DNA of 64,000 bases from Trichopria drosophilae (GCA_030407085.1 CM059585.1:91464501-91528500), one strand, 5' to 3'. Numbered from the stretch's first letter, positions 1 through 12,850 are shown. Notes: a model not told the origin generated them from the sequence alone. Translations and numbers: made by a program.

Positions 1-1654
1 AAAATACGTTTCCGACTATTTTGAGGTGTACTCTATAAATTCCCGTCGAGCAAATGGCCAAAAAACGACTATTTCTGCAAACATTTTTCAAAATAAAAAG
101 AAATTTAATGTTTTTTAGGTCCTTTTTTCCGAAACGGATCTTAATGAATCAAATGCATATACAAAAAGTGATCCCAATTATTGAACATAAATCATATACT
201 AATAGAATATTTTTTAGAAGCAATAACTGAATCAAAATGACCGCTGTACGAAGCACGTTTTTTCAAAATTATTATTTCCTTGAAATAGAGACTATAGAAA
301 GTTTTGTTTAGTAATATAATGATGATATAAATATTGACCGGTTATGGACGAAAACTATAATAATTGTTAGTTGATAAATCTAAAATAGGGGATCCATAAC
401 GGCCGCCTTATGTAAATACCTCTTATATGAATCCTTTTTCTATAAATGTGTATCAAAGTTGAACATGTATGTTAGATATTACGTATATCATACATATTCT
501 GCCCTGACAAGATCAAAATCGCGGATTCAATATGGCCTCCGGTACACCTGCTTCTCTTATTTTGGGCAATAAAGGGTTAAAGAAACTCTCGCCATGTAGC
601 CCATGGTATATTAAGAGAACATAATACCTCTTATTATACTATGAAGGTATTTATTCCTGCCAAGTAGCAACAGTCGTATTTAATCACGCATAAATATGCG
701 GAGGTGATTTTTGTTAAACTTCTCTTCATCTTAGAGCCTTCATGTTTAATTTAAAATGTGCAGAGTTTCGGTCCTCGTTCATATTATATATGTAATATAG
801 GTTAAGCATAGGTTAAACCTTCGGAAAAGTAAATGTGAGTTGAAAAAGGAAAAGTGAGATATATTTATGACAAACTTATGGGTCTCTAATTTAGTGTATG
901 TTAATATCAAATATTGTGATGTTTTTCAGTATATGGAGCGTAACTAATATGAATATGAATAACATAACAGTGCGGAATTTCTGGATGACATTTAAGTGTA
1001 TAATCTTGATTTGTTATTTATTTAATTACTAAGTTGTCATTATTTGACGAATGAAAGCGTATTTTTGAAAGCATATTTCGATATTCATTGCTAAATGTCA
1101 TTAGGAAGATGTGTTATAATACCAAGCGCAATTCTAAACGTAGTTTTAAAAATATTATACTTGTGAAAGTATCATCAAATTTCAATATATTAAGTTTATT
1201 ACGTTTAAAAGTTCATTCCTTTAGTACAATAGCGGTTTGAAAGAGTTTTCCCATAGTCCATCCAGATGAACGTTTAACATCACCAAATTAGCGATGAACC
1301 TTTTACGCAATTTTTAGTAATTGAATTATTACATTGATTCTTCCTTTCCTTATGTGCTTCTTTTCGGAGGACTTACGCGGATGCTCATTGTCCGTGATGA
1401 AAAAACTTGTATTTAGCCACTAGTTACTGTTTTATCCACATGTCATTCATTTAATTTACAGGTATTCATTAAATAAGACATATAAAAGCTGCGTTGTTTT
1501 TCTGGAAAGGGTGATGAATTTCAAAATGAATATAACATAAATTCTGGAAATGTGAACGTATTTGGTCTGGCCTTGAAATGTTGATAACACAGGTCTACAA
1601 AAAAGGGAGTCTTGGATGTTGTTGGGAAACTGTGGGTCATTTCCGACATAATTT
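1..1654. other. AT-rich non-coding sequence, no feature seen
   Basis: I see no open frame of note, no terminal repeats and no RNA gene. The sequence is AT-rich with scattered homopolymer runs. It looks like intergenic or intronic insect DNA. Confidence 0.5.
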
Positions 1655-1945
1655 TGTACGTAGAATCCGAATCCGAAATCAGAATTGGTCCATCAAGTCA
1701 AAATTTTGAGATATTTTAGGATATGTACGGGATGCAACAATTCTTCTTGTCTTCTGTACTATTTGCATCATTTTGTGCTACCTTTACCCTTCAAAATAAG
1801 CTTTTGTTCGATAACAATCAGTGGTTCGATAAATGAAAATGGATAAAGTGATATTAGTATAATTTTGTGTTTTCTAGTTTATCATTTGGAATTCACTAAA
1901 TCATCTGCGAAAATTTGAAAATTGATTTCGATTTTGTTATTGGGA
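1655..1945 (+). repeat. dispersed repeat, copy 1 (partner at 56125-56640)
   Basis: By hand this stretch aligns in the same orientation with 56125-56640. Shared blocks occur in the same order: GTAGAATCCGAA, CCGAAATCAGAATT, TTTTGAGATATTT, GGATGCAAC, CCCTTCAAAA, TTTAGTTTATCAT-type sequence and TTTGAAAATTGATTTCGA. Copy 2 is longer and contains a TA microsatellite absent here. No open frame is conserved between the two. I take it as an old non-coding transposon fragment of unknown class. Confidence 0.6.
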
Positions 1946-2240
1946 TGGGGGAGAGTGGGGGGCATAAACTTTGGAACTACTTGACTCCCTTGAAAAAAGA
2001 TGAATTATATTTTTGATAACAACCATGGTAACTTAAACGTTACCTTTTTAGATTGAAATCCCTTCTTCGGTAATGGTATTTAATTATTTTGCATACTCTT
2101 TCCAAAATGTTATTTGCGGCTTTATTTCGGAACGTTTGTATTATCAGAATGCAAAAGATATTCCTTTCGCACATCGATTGAAATTCTTCAAATATTTACT
2201 ATGGATGTATGCGATGTGAGTTCATGGATTGAGGTTTAGC

Positions 2241-2760
2241 ATCGATTAATTAACAGTGCGCTAACGAACCCGATTGCTATTAGCATGGTTAACCGGTCTG
2301 CATGGTGCATCGAAGCGACCAGCTTGTGGCGGGGTGGCACACGTGCATGGGCCAACACCACATAGGTTCGGCATTTGAACGAGCACAGGAACTCGGTCGG
2401 CCCGCGAAAGTGGAACGTTCATCCAATCCAATTTAAAGCCACCACATGCCACAAGTTTGTAAAGTTCGTTGTAGCGCAAATAAAAGAGCCGCGCGCGACA
2501 GGGCGAACCTGGGAACGATGGAATGGGGACCAGTCCAGGAAGAACACGAGGGAACGGCTATAGGGCGAGGGGCAGAGATGGGTGAGCGGTAGGAAAAGCT
2601 GTGCAGAAAATTATTGCATTCGTGCAGCGTGGATTGTACGTTGGATTGGATAATTAAATTTTCCTTGTACCCGTCCATTCTTCGCGGCATTGTCTCTTCT
2701 GTAACTCTTCGGAGCTGAATTTGCACGACTTATACACTCTCGCGTACACCCACCCTTGAA
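2241..2760. other. GC-richer island, function unknown
   Basis: This block is clearly less AT-rich than its neighbours and contains almost no simple sequence. It holds an E-box-like CACGTG near 2340, and short open frames on both strands (2375-2563 plus, 2433-2726 minus) that resemble nothing I know. No terminal repeat or target duplication marks it as a transposon. It could be a conserved non-coding element, a promoter or an untranslated exon. Confidence 0.3.
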
Positions 2761-3850
2761 TGAACCAAGAAGTCGATTTAGACCAAAGCCGAAGCGACCG
2801 TTCGTTGAAATCTAAGTAAACTGTACGTAAAACGCGTTATAAAAATACCAAAGAGAAATTTCCAAGTTCTTATTGTTAGTAAATTCTATCAAGTAATTTG
2901 TTTATGGATTTTCTACATAAAGCAGGAGGAAAACGGAACTCATTAAATTAAATGTAAATACTAAATAACCCGTAAGATATTAATTTGCGCAATATTAATC
3001 ATGAGCATTCAAATGGAAAACTTAAGGAATACTCGATTTACAAACGGTCCTTTAATTAACTACTTTTCATGCTAATGGGACAATTCGCTAGAGATAGTCA
3101 TGGTATCTTAGGGGTTATTGATATCGGAAACGTTCCCTAACATATATTTTGGCACGGCCCTAATGAAGTCATGGTCAGCTAAGATTACACGAATAAATGT
3201 TAGAACTCTTTTAGAGGTCCCACTATTTTTTTGTCAAATTACGCAAAATAATAAAAACTAAATATTCATTTAATTTGCCACGTGGAGGACGTGAGTTACA
3301 CTCCTTTTTTATTACTTTTTTATTTTTTTTTTCGTGCACCATCAGCACGGAAGTGTCAAATAATTTTGAATATTTCACGGAGTTCATCGTCATATTATTA
3401 CCACACAATGTTTTAAATTACAAAAAGGTAAAATTTCATTTTATACGGTACTCGGCCTCTTATACAAAACGGACACTTACTTCTCCTTTGGGTTTTCTGT
3501 ATTCGTCCGTTTCAGATTTCGTCACCTTGCGACAGATAAAGTTACCACAGGACTTTCGGATATAGAAATCTTTCATGACACGCTAATTCTCGATTTTTAT
3601 GCGAATGCCTAATAATAAACAAAAATAATCAAATAACGAGTACTTTTCAAATTTCTTATATCTTTACAAGCTTCGCTTGATCTTATAGTGGGAGTCTAGC
3701 AAATTTCAAACAATATTGTCGATAATTCATCAAGATATGAATGTAAGTTTTAAAATGTAATTAAATTTCATGTAACTAACTTTTTACTTTTTTATTGTGT
3801 AGCAAAACATTTTACCTAAAAATGATTCGGTTCATCATTATCTACAATCG
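2761..3850. other. AT-rich non-coding sequence, no feature seen
   Basis: Short open frames at 3223-3408 (minus) and 3275-3565 (plus) overlap each other and resemble no family. I see no repeat boundary here. Confidence 0.45.
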
Positions 3851-4189
3851 TACACTGCAAACAAATTTCTTCATTTCAAGTAAATATTTAGTTGAATAGT
3901 CGCAACAAAATATTTACTTAAAATAAGAAAATATTTTCTTAATTTCACATAAAAACACTCGAATCACAAGTTTCAAGCAAAATGGTTCGAATTTTAAAAA
4001 ACATGTCCGTCATATTATATCCGACATTTTGAATTTTCAGAATCTGACTTTAGATTTGTTATCAGCGACCCCAATATTGTTGATAACAATTTTGTAGTAA
4101 ACGACTCTTCGGCCATTGTTTTCTTAAATTCGGTTCGAAAATGTTTTTTTAAAAAAAAATTGCAAAATATTTTCCGGCGGTGGAACGCT

Positions 4190-4368
4190 GGTATCTTGCT
4201 GCAAATATAAGCAATTATATTTATAACTATATTTATAACTATATTATATTTTAAGTGAAATAGATATATATTACTTTATGTTACTTTATGTAACATAATG
4301 TAATGTAACGGATATTACTTTATGTTACTTTCTGATGTAAAGGGCTCATTACGCCCGTTTAATTTTTA
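4190..4368 (+). mobile_element. probable LINE 3' end feeding an AAAT tail
   Basis: The segment ends in a small hairpin (GGGC-TCATTAC-GCCC near 4341) directly followed by AATTTTTATAAATAAATAAA. A short stem-loop just before a (TAAA)n tail is a typical 3' end of insect I/R1/Jockey-type LINEs. No reverse transcriptase frame remains upstream, so only the tail region survives or the copy is severely 5'-truncated. The class is inferred from the tail alone. Confidence 0.4.
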
Positions 4369-4600
<232 letters not shown>

Positions 4601-4639
4601 ATATATTTAAATTAATATTATTGTTTTTTAATAGTATTA

Positions 4640-7012
4640 GTATAATATTTTATGGCATTATCGTTGATTTCAGGAAGAAAATGCATACAACCTTTTTTGT
4701 AAAGAATTTGATGCACTATCTTTTTTGTTTGAAACTTCTTTTTGTCCGACGAATACTTTTAGTGATATTGCCAAAAAAATGGCGAAAAAAGGCTTTTTTT
4801 CTTGGTTTTTACTAATTTAGCATATGAGATAGGGGATATATCGATCTCAGAATCTAATCAGATCTAAGTTATGCCAAGACGCGCATCCCAGGTAGAAGAA
4901 AATTGGTCGGGAAAAACTAGATAGAAACCAGCACCTGGGGAGTGATATCTGTTGAAAACTGTCCACGTAATTAATATCTAGTTTTTAGGCAGTAACAGCT
5001 CTGTTACACTATACTTTAATAAATTAAAAAACTATTCAAAAATTAGCCAGTTATTACTTAAGTATCTAGATAATGCCCGACATTCAAAATATTTTTGATA
5101 AATAAATGTTTAATAAAACTTCAAAGAATCTGGTTAAGAATTATACATATAAGTGTATGGATTCCGTGACTTGTACTCCAAAACTTACATTTCGCATGTA
5201 TATGTTTATACAACGAATGTGAACTGGGAATGAGATATCAATTTACCAGTTTAATCTTAAATCTTACTTAAAGATATAAACTGACAAAACGTAATAAAAA
5301 CTCACACACACAATCAATTCATATTATATTTCATTCTCACTCATGCATTTTACACTTAGGTTATGTCAGAGGTTATGTTAATGGTGTTCACAATGTAAAA
5401 TACTATTGGTTTCCGCACGAAACTATGGTTCGGCAATGGTTATGACTCGGCTTGTATCAAAATCTGGGCGAAACAACAGTAGCACTGGTTGAGGCTTAAT
5501 TGAAATGTAATTAAAAATATTTCTTGGTCAAAACTAGATCGGTACTAGCCAATATTTGCATAGTACTATATCCGGGCACTAGGCGAATTTTGTATTTCAC
5601 AGTAGGTACGAATACTGGCCAGTTTCACTGCCCAGCGTCAAGTAAAACTGACCAGTAACTTGTTTTTACCCGGATTCAATTTCTACTTGGGATTTAAACA
5701 AAAAATTCATCCCGGCAGGCCTATCCGTTCGCGAGATATTACGCAGACAAAATTCTGCATACGTACGGACGCCACGTTGGTACAGAACGCGATTTTTTGG
5801 GAAAATCAACTTTCCGAGAGAACCACTAAACCGATTGTGTAATTTTTTTTTTAAATTGAAGCTTATATAATTTGCAACAACTTTGTGGAGCCAAAAAAAC
5901 ATTTTTAAAGTTTGTTTATGTAAATTATAAGATACATATAATTCATTATAAAATGCCGAACACATAATCTGCCATCCGGCTCAAAAATGTTACTCAAATT
6001 GCTACGTAAAATAATTAAAAATGCAATAAACTAACATAAATTTATTGTCGAAACCCCGTTTTTTTTAATTCAAAATGGCGGACATTTAGAAACGATCGAA
6101 TTAGCTTAATGCTTGTTATTTGGGGGCTTTTCGGTTCGCTGATTCCGAATCTGAGGTCAGTTCTTCAAAATTCAAAATGGGTGATTCAATATGACGGACT
6201 TTTTCTTTAAAAATGATGGAATCAGCTTAAAGTTTGTTATCTCTGTTTTTCAATAATAACAACAATAACAATAATAATAATAATAAGATAACAAACTTTA
6301 AGCTGAATCCATCATTTTTAAATGCAAAGTCCGCCATATTGGATCACCCATTTTGAATTTTGAAGAACTGACCTCAGATTCGGAATCAGCGACCCGAAAA
6401 GCCCCCAAATAACAAGCATTAAGCTAATTCGATCGTTTCTAAATGTCCGCCATATTGTATCCGCCATTTTGAATTTAAAAATACGGGGTTTCGACAATAA
6501 ATTTACGTTAGTTTATTGCATGTTAATTATTTTAAGTAGCAATTTGAGTAACATTTTTGAGCCGGATGGCAGATTATGAGTTCGGCATTTTATAATGAAT
6601 TATATGTATCTTATAATTTACGTAAACAAACTTTAAAAATGTTTTTTTGACTCCACAAAGTTGTTGCAAATTATGTAAGCTTAAATTTAAAAAAAAAAAT
6701 TACACAATCGGTTTAGTGGTTCTCTCGGAAAGTTGATTTTCCCAAAAAATCGCCGGACGGTCGGAAGGTGGGCCATACAAAGTCACAGACATTTGGAAGA
6801 CAATGCATTGTGGGCTATATCGGACGCGCAGACGAATGATCTCATAAAATAACTTACATTACATTGAAGCTGACGAGTTAGCGAACAAAATGAGTATTTC
6901 AACTTTTAAATTGGTTATGATTTTTGTATAAAAAATAATGCCCGAAGTGTGAAAATTAAAAAATCGGAGCTATCCAAATTCAACACTTCACCGACCTACG
7001 GTCTGGGTCAAA
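4640..7012 (-). mobile_element. Helitron-like copy D, diverged and interrupted
   Basis: Blocks here match copy C (14132-15422) in the same orientation. They are GGCATTATCGTTGATTT (4654), ACAACCTTTTTTGTA (4688), the GATCTAAGTTATGCCAAGA block (4861) and CGAGATATTACGCAGACAAA (5732). The terminal hairpin block CCGACCTACGGTCTGGGTC ends in AAAGTAA then T at 6990-7013. The palindrome at 5789-6753 interrupts it, and 4900-5690 does not align with copy C by eye. The outer CTAG end is not identified. It is an older copy than A and B. Confidence 0.55.
5789..6753. repeat. 965-bp near-perfect palindrome (foldback element)
   Basis: The left arm 5789-6242 and right arm 6286-6753 are reverse complements over about 450 bp with few mismatches. 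They are separated by a 43-bp spacer rich in AAT/AAC. The arms run from GCGATTTTTTGGGAAAATCA to AAAGTTTGTTATCT. They contain the widespread motifs TTCAAAATGGCGGA, GATTCGGAATCAGCGACCC and GTCCGCCATATTG also seen at 33.7, 60.0 and 63.4 kb. There is no coding capacity, and the open frames here are incidental. It sits within Helitron-like copy D. Confidence 0.9.
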
Positions 7013-7150
7013 GTAATAAATATTTACTTCCTGCATAAAATCAATTTAATATTTAGTTGAATTAACGAACTATTTATCTATTATAAGTAAATAGTTTATT
7101 ACGACTATTCAAGTAGATATTTACTTGAAATTAGGAAATTTTTTTTAGTG

Positions 7151-7904
7151 TATAGGTTAGTTTTATCGAAATATCAACATTTAAACATTTCCGTATAACG
7201 CCTTAATTTTAACCAATCGTACAAGTCGAGAATAATTTGCTCTCCGAAAATAGTGATACACATCATTGAAATTGCTGTAAAATGACGAACTTATTGTATT
7301 TAAAGATCTTTTACGATTGGATTTTTTATTGATAAATTAAGACTTTCTTAATTAATTTAGATTAAATATTTATTTTGATTATATTTGAATCTTCAGTCAT
7401 AGATATTTATTTCCAAGTTTGATAGTACATTATGTATCAAGGACGCAAAATGTATCATTCTCTGCATTTTAGTTTAATATTAACATAATATTGACAATTT
7501 AATTGCTGATGTGTTTATTAATTATATATAATTACACTAACTTATTTCGAATTTATTACAAAATTGTTTATTTCAAGATCAATATTAAGGGGTTAAATTT
7601 AAGGCCCTGAAATTTAATTTTGCAGCCTGAGGGCAAGACAACTATTTATTCACTTTTTATGTTATATTATGAACTACAACGATATCGATAAAAAATAACT
7701 CCTAATATCAAATACTAAGTATGAATGTTTGAACAGCTGTGTATTGAATCTTGATCGTGCTATGATCAAACATTTTTCATGAATTCCTGTTAAACTATTA
7801 GTTTTTATATACAGATATAAACATATGTATATTGTAATTATGCGAGATCGATGTTTCGCTTGTGTTCCATACAATACTGTTTATTACGAATATTTCACTG
7901 CAGG
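7151..7904. other. AT-rich non-coding sequence, no feature seen
   Basis: Simple AT-rich sequence without repeat boundaries or credible open frames. Confidence 0.45.
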
Positions 7905-7913
7905 GCGCAAAAT

Positions 7914-9287
7914 CGAAATTCTACTCAAACGAAAATCAGCAAACCGAAAGTCGAAAATTACGATATAGTATGGCGATGAGACGATATTTAAGTAGTCTCG
8001 GTCTTGGTCTCGGGATAATCTCGGAGTTGAAAATATCGTCTCGGTATCGGTCTCGGTATCGGTACGAGTTGCAAGTACGGATTTCCATCATAGTATTCCT
8101 CATGCCTATAAAGAAATAATCCTTCTGCGTACATTATTACTATTAAGGTATTATTAGTCTGATCAATTGGTGCCGTAATTTTTTTATTTGACAAAATTAT
8201 TATATAAAATTGAAAAAAATGTTAATTAAATCACATAAATTAAATTTAGGGATCCGATATGTCAATATTAATTATAATACTATGAATATTCATAATTCTG
8301 TTAATACAAGGTGAACATTGATATAAATGTTCAAATTTCGTTGATTCCTGAATACAAGCTCGATTAATTCGAAATTAAAGATGTCAATAGCGAGCGCAAT
8401 TATATTAAGCATTATATTAATAATTTGTATGTTCTTGACTTAAAAAATAATATTCGAAGCATCAGAATGGAATGTCAAATTATGACATTTTGAAAATTCG
8501 AAAATGAAGGGTTGAATATGATGTTTTTTAAAACAATTTTTTAAGTATTATTCTTCTAAATTATAAGAATTCGACTTGAACATTAATGTCCGTTTTTATG
8601 TACATTTTTCGCAATTTGTCAGTCCTAATTACATACAAATTTTAAAATATTATATAATTTTTATTTCGTTACACTGTTTCGGAAAACAAAGATATTATAT
8701 TTTTTCCAAAATTCCTTGCTTTTAATAAAAAAATATGCTGTAGTTCTATAGTCCAGTCTTTTAAGCTATTGGACATTTTACCACTACTTACTTTTTATAA
8801 CCGCCTTGAAAGTGTCTGTATACTCTGCGGTTCACATTCCGCGACAGTTGACCGACAGTAGTCGCCACGTTGACAATCGCGTGAAAAACCTGACAATTTT
8901 AAGGTTAAAAGAATCCTTGATAAATACGAATAGAATTTAAAAAAATAGTAATTGTCAATATATAATAGTGATTTTGTCATGTATAACTTTGACGTCGATA
9001 TTAAAAAAAAATCTGATTTTTTTGTTAGAAAGTAGGTCGAAAAGTGCCGAGACTCTCGAATTTCGTGTGTGTGAATCTCGGTATCGTCGAGACTTCCACG
9101 AAGTGGTATCGAAATCGAGACCGAGACGAGACCGAGATTTGTCTCAGTATCGGCCGAAACACTAAGCTCCAGCGTGATTTCCTTCACTTTGTCTTTGAAA
9201 CTTGACAAAGGGAAAGCAAATTTAAATACCTTATACTCACTCAATATCGAAATTTAAGCCTTTCGGAGTTTTGATTTTCGGAACTTT
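7914..9287. repeat. inverted clusters of TCTCGGT motif, possible old TIR element
   Basis: At 8008-8062 the plus strand carries repeated GTCTCGGTATCGGTCTCGG-type sequence, and at 9050-9155 the same motif recurs in inverse orientation (GAGACCGAGACGAGACCGAG). Outside these lies a second inverted pair: CGAAAATCAGCAAACCGAAAG near 7930, and TCGGAGTTTTGATTTTCGGA near 9262 on the other strand. I read this as a degraded element with subterminal repeats, about 1.3 kb long. The 149-codon minus-strand open frame at 8795-9244 runs through these repeats and resembles no protein. Confidence 0.4.
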
Positions 9288-10694
9288 GTTCCTCGGCCGT
9301 ACAAAGATATTACGAGTTACACAGGTGGTGCTCGCAATTAATCACAAGGATTTGGTCAATTTATAAAATAACCTGAAATGAACGGAGTTTAACCTCAACC
9401 GAGTTATCACGAATCATATCACAATACGACACATATCTTTATAACATCTTTGCAATGTTAATCGTAAATCTTGTACAAAAATTTAATAGTTACAAATCAA
9501 TATAATCGAATTGAAGGTTCTGCGGATTTACTCATATGCATCACATGAATGTTAATAATCATTCATTTAGATTTAAAAACTAATAGTCTCGTGCGAAACC
9601 AAGCCCAAAATTAAGTGACTACGTTGTCACGAGCTGTTATGAGTTGGCGAGGAGATGCATTTCGTGGAACCACTTACAATTAGACGAAATCGCACAAAGC
9701 CAGTTAATGAAAGGATTGGCCCTCTTCCCATTAGTACATATTGTGTTAATCCGCGATATTTGCGAAAGTAAATTTTACGTGCACGATCAATTCAATGAAC
9801 GTCATTATGCAGTCCCAAGGGTCCCTGGTATTGATGAATCTGATTGAACGCTATATATACCTTTTTGAAAATAAATTTTGCTGCAAAATAATTGATTCTC
9901 TTTTAATTACGGTTTCATCAGTTATCTCTCTCTCTGGCTTTCTCTTTCGCTTTCTGACTATGTGGTTCTCTCTTGCCCCTGAACGTTCTAGTTCTCGTCC
10001 TTGTCCCCAAGGGATTTGAAAGTTGGTTAGTGACTTCAACCACTATAGTCCGACAAAATCTAAGCGGGGTAAATCTACTTTAGTTACACGTAAACTATTT
10101 GATACTATGTATTATAATACATAGAATATATCGTGTGGGTGATATGATATGTCAATACTAACTAATTTAATTCATTATAATTTAATAGTTTTATTTCTAA
10201 TTTTTTAACTTTATTGTAGAATAAATTATTTTTAATTTACCATGCTTGGAATGAAAATATAATAGGTAAATACCCAGCAAGCTGTAATAACTTGCCAACA
10301 TTAAATGCAATATTTTGTAATATTGTCGGAGTTCTAATGTGTGAAGATATTTATGTTCAATAAATTTTTTAATTTGATAAATCAACCTACTATATTTCTA
10401 CTACAGTAATCCTCTTACTTTAATTTGCCCAGTCTGGCGAGATGGCGGTCTTCTTCTCGTATTCTAATTTTCTCCTCGTCCCCATTGAACGGCCTAATTT
10501 TAGTCCGTAAAATGAAATTTCACGGATCACGTGTAATATGAATATGCGCTGTTAAAAACATAACCCATACGGAGTACATGCAGTCCCCGAAATAGAATTT
10601 TTAAATCTTTCAGTACCGAAAAATAATGTTCGACATAAAACTTTACGGCCTTGTATCGAAAAATATTATTTCTCCTGCATGCCGCATGCGTAGT
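9288..10694. other. non-coding sequence with small GC-richer patches
   Basis: A somewhat GC-richer patch at 9610-9850 ends just before a TATATATA-type sequence near 9850, and 9925-10010 is pyrimidine-rich. The short open frames at 9644-9847 and 9795-10019 match no family I know. No terminal repeats are seen. Confidence 0.35.
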
Positions 10695-10872
10695 GTGTAT
10701 ATTAGGGTGGTTCAAAAAACAATTTGAAATTTATTTTTTCTCCTTTCGATCGAATTCTTGTAGAATATGAAAAAAAAAATGAACACGTATTTGTGCGTTT
10801 TTTTTAAAATGCTATTAACTGGACGCGCACGGAGATTGAAGGCTGTATGTTCAAAGGAAAAATGCGATTTTT

Positions 10873-11387
10873 AACTTCCCGGTCTACAGGGAAGTTATTG
10901 AAATGACCTCGAAAATGGAAAATGCTAATTTCATGATATCTCCACGTTTTGTGTCCACTAGAAGCAAACTGACACATTTTTAGAGAGATGTCTGTCTGTG
11001 TGTGTGTGTGCACACACAATTCCATGACGGAATTTGTTAAATAACATCATTTTTTCACGTTATTTGTACTATTTTTACTACTTTTTTTTGGAATAACTCG
11101 AAAACCGCTCAGCTTGAGGACAAGTAAAAAACCGATATATTAAAAAGCCGACACGGTAAAAGTATTATTCTCTTTACAATATGCCAATTTTTTTATTTGT
11201 CGGCTTTTTGACTGTCGGTTTTTTTAAGAAATAATGGGTAGATTTCGGAAATAGAACCTCTCTATATAACGCAAAATATGGAAAACGTACGTGAATATAG
11301 CCAGTCCGTTAAATAAACCGGAATAAAATACGAGAGATTGATCGGGAAGTTATTGTTTCGACTCGCTAAGGGTCACAACCGCTTTAT
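10873..11387. mobile_element. hairpin-ended repeat inserted in the hAT left arm
   Basis: This 0.5-kb segment interrupts the hAT left arm, which is continuous in the right arm. It opens with the hairpin AACTTCCC-GGTCTACA-GGGAAGTT followed by ATTG, and GGGAAGTTATTG recurs near its far end (11344). Inside are a TG microsatellite (10990-11010), the phrase GAATAACTCGAAAACCG, and CCGACA/TGTCGG motifs around 11105-11220. The hairpin-plus-ATTG layout resembles the Helitron-like family of copies A-D, but the sequence differs. The exact borders are uncertain by a few bases. Confidence 0.55.
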
Positions 11388-11840
11388 TTGAATTTATTCG
11401 CGATAATTCGTTCTGATATTCAAATTAACAAAATTGCCTATAATAATATGAACGCCCTGCAGAAAACCAAGGTTGAAAGGCTGCTCAACGCGCGCATTCG
11501 ATTTATTTATGGACTGCGCCGAGTCGATCACATCACCCCATATCGTGAGGAACTTCAGTGGCTTACAACTGCATCTCGCCGATTATACTTTATAGGCATC
11601 ATCACCTATAATGTCCTCACAACAAGGATACCGAAATATCTATACGATCGGTATCAGTGGCGTAATGAAAGCACAAGTCGAATACTAAGACCGTGCTCCA
11701 CTAGTGAACTTCGTGTGCAGCCTCATCAGCATGAGTCATTTGCGCGCTCTTTCATCATCACATCAACTCGATTCTGGAATGCCCGGCCAACCAACATCCG
11801 CTCTAGCGCCAACGTTACGTCATTTAAGGCAAAACTTTGA
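11388..11840 (+). pseudogene. LINE reverse transcriptase C-terminal fragment
   Basis: The open frame encodes 150 residues. The first 14 come from the underlying hAT arm, and retrotransposon sequence begins at about residue 15. Motifs such as IRFIYGLRRVDHITPY, the FWNARPTNIR block and the terminal SFKAKL match the conserved region after the thumb of Jockey/CR1/I-type LINE reverse transcriptases ('lines up LQ-K-Q-N-A-R-FI-GL-R..., then LWN-LP..IR...SFK..L'). All catalytic motifs lie in the missing 5' part. It cannot encode an active enzyme. The frame ends naturally at 11840 before the 3' untranslated region. The clade is not resolved. Confidence 0.8.
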
Positions 11841-12850
11841 CTTTTCTTGTTCTCCAACCCATCGTTCGATATCACTCCTATGCGAAAACACGCCACTACC
11901 ACATACGCGCTTATACTGCCAGTTGTAACCACTCGCTATATTCCCCACTTCGATCTCGGAATGTATATGTAACTGACGACTCACTGCGTTATTACTTCGA
12001 CCCAGACTAAGTCTGGACGAAGTATTGAATTTGGTCACTTCGGGCAAAAAAATTACCATATAGTTTTTCATCAAATGTCGACGTTTCAGACCCTAAGGAA
12101 CCCAAATCAACAATAAAAAAATTTGTGTCCGTGATCTTGTACGTACGTACGTCCGTACGTCCCGTGTTTTTGTCTCGCGATAACTCGCGAACGGATAAGC
12201 GTATTGACATAAATTTTTTTTTAAAATACGCGTCTTGGCATAACTTAGATCTGATTAGATTTTGGCGCAGATCCATCCGTCCATTACTAAAAAAAATTAG
12301 CCCCAATTAAGTTTCTTCATAGTTTTTTGCATTTATTTTGAAAAATACAAATTTTATTAAAAAATGTTTCAAACAAAAAAGATAGAGCATGAAATTCTCT
12401 ACAAAAAATATTATATAAGTCAACGATAATGCCATAAAAACTGGTTGAAAATGCTTATGACTATTGTCTGAAAAAGTATTGAATTTGGTCCCCTCGGCAA
12501 AAAAATTACCCTATAGTTTTTCCATAAAATTTTGACGTTTCGACTCCCTACCCCCAGGGGTAGTCTTCGCCAGCTCCTCGGGCGCGGTGATCACCTATGG
12601 GCACATAAGTTCTTTTACGCACTTGATACGAAAATAACTATTTCGATATATCTAAAAGATGTCTTATAGATATCTATAAGATATCCGTCATAGATCTTTT
12701 CGACACTTTCAAGATATCTTTGACGAATTATATGTATATATACAGGGTCATCGAAAAGTATCGGACCCCCCTAATATCTTCAGTTAGAATGCACTTAGGA
12801 GAAAATGTCCAATAGCAAAGTTGTATGGTTTCAAGCGGGGAGTAAGATGA

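Noticed and set aside
5660..5965. Overlapping frames on both strands at the palindrome edge
   Set aside because: They lie in inverted-repeat DNA and show no protein similarity.
8795..9244. 149-codon minus-strand open frame
   Set aside because: It reads through inverted TCTCGGT repeats and AT-rich sequence, with no domain and no splice or promoter context.
10804..11025. 73-codon minus frame spanning the hAT arm and its insert
   Set aside because: It crosses the boundary between two independent repeats, so it cannot be an old gene.
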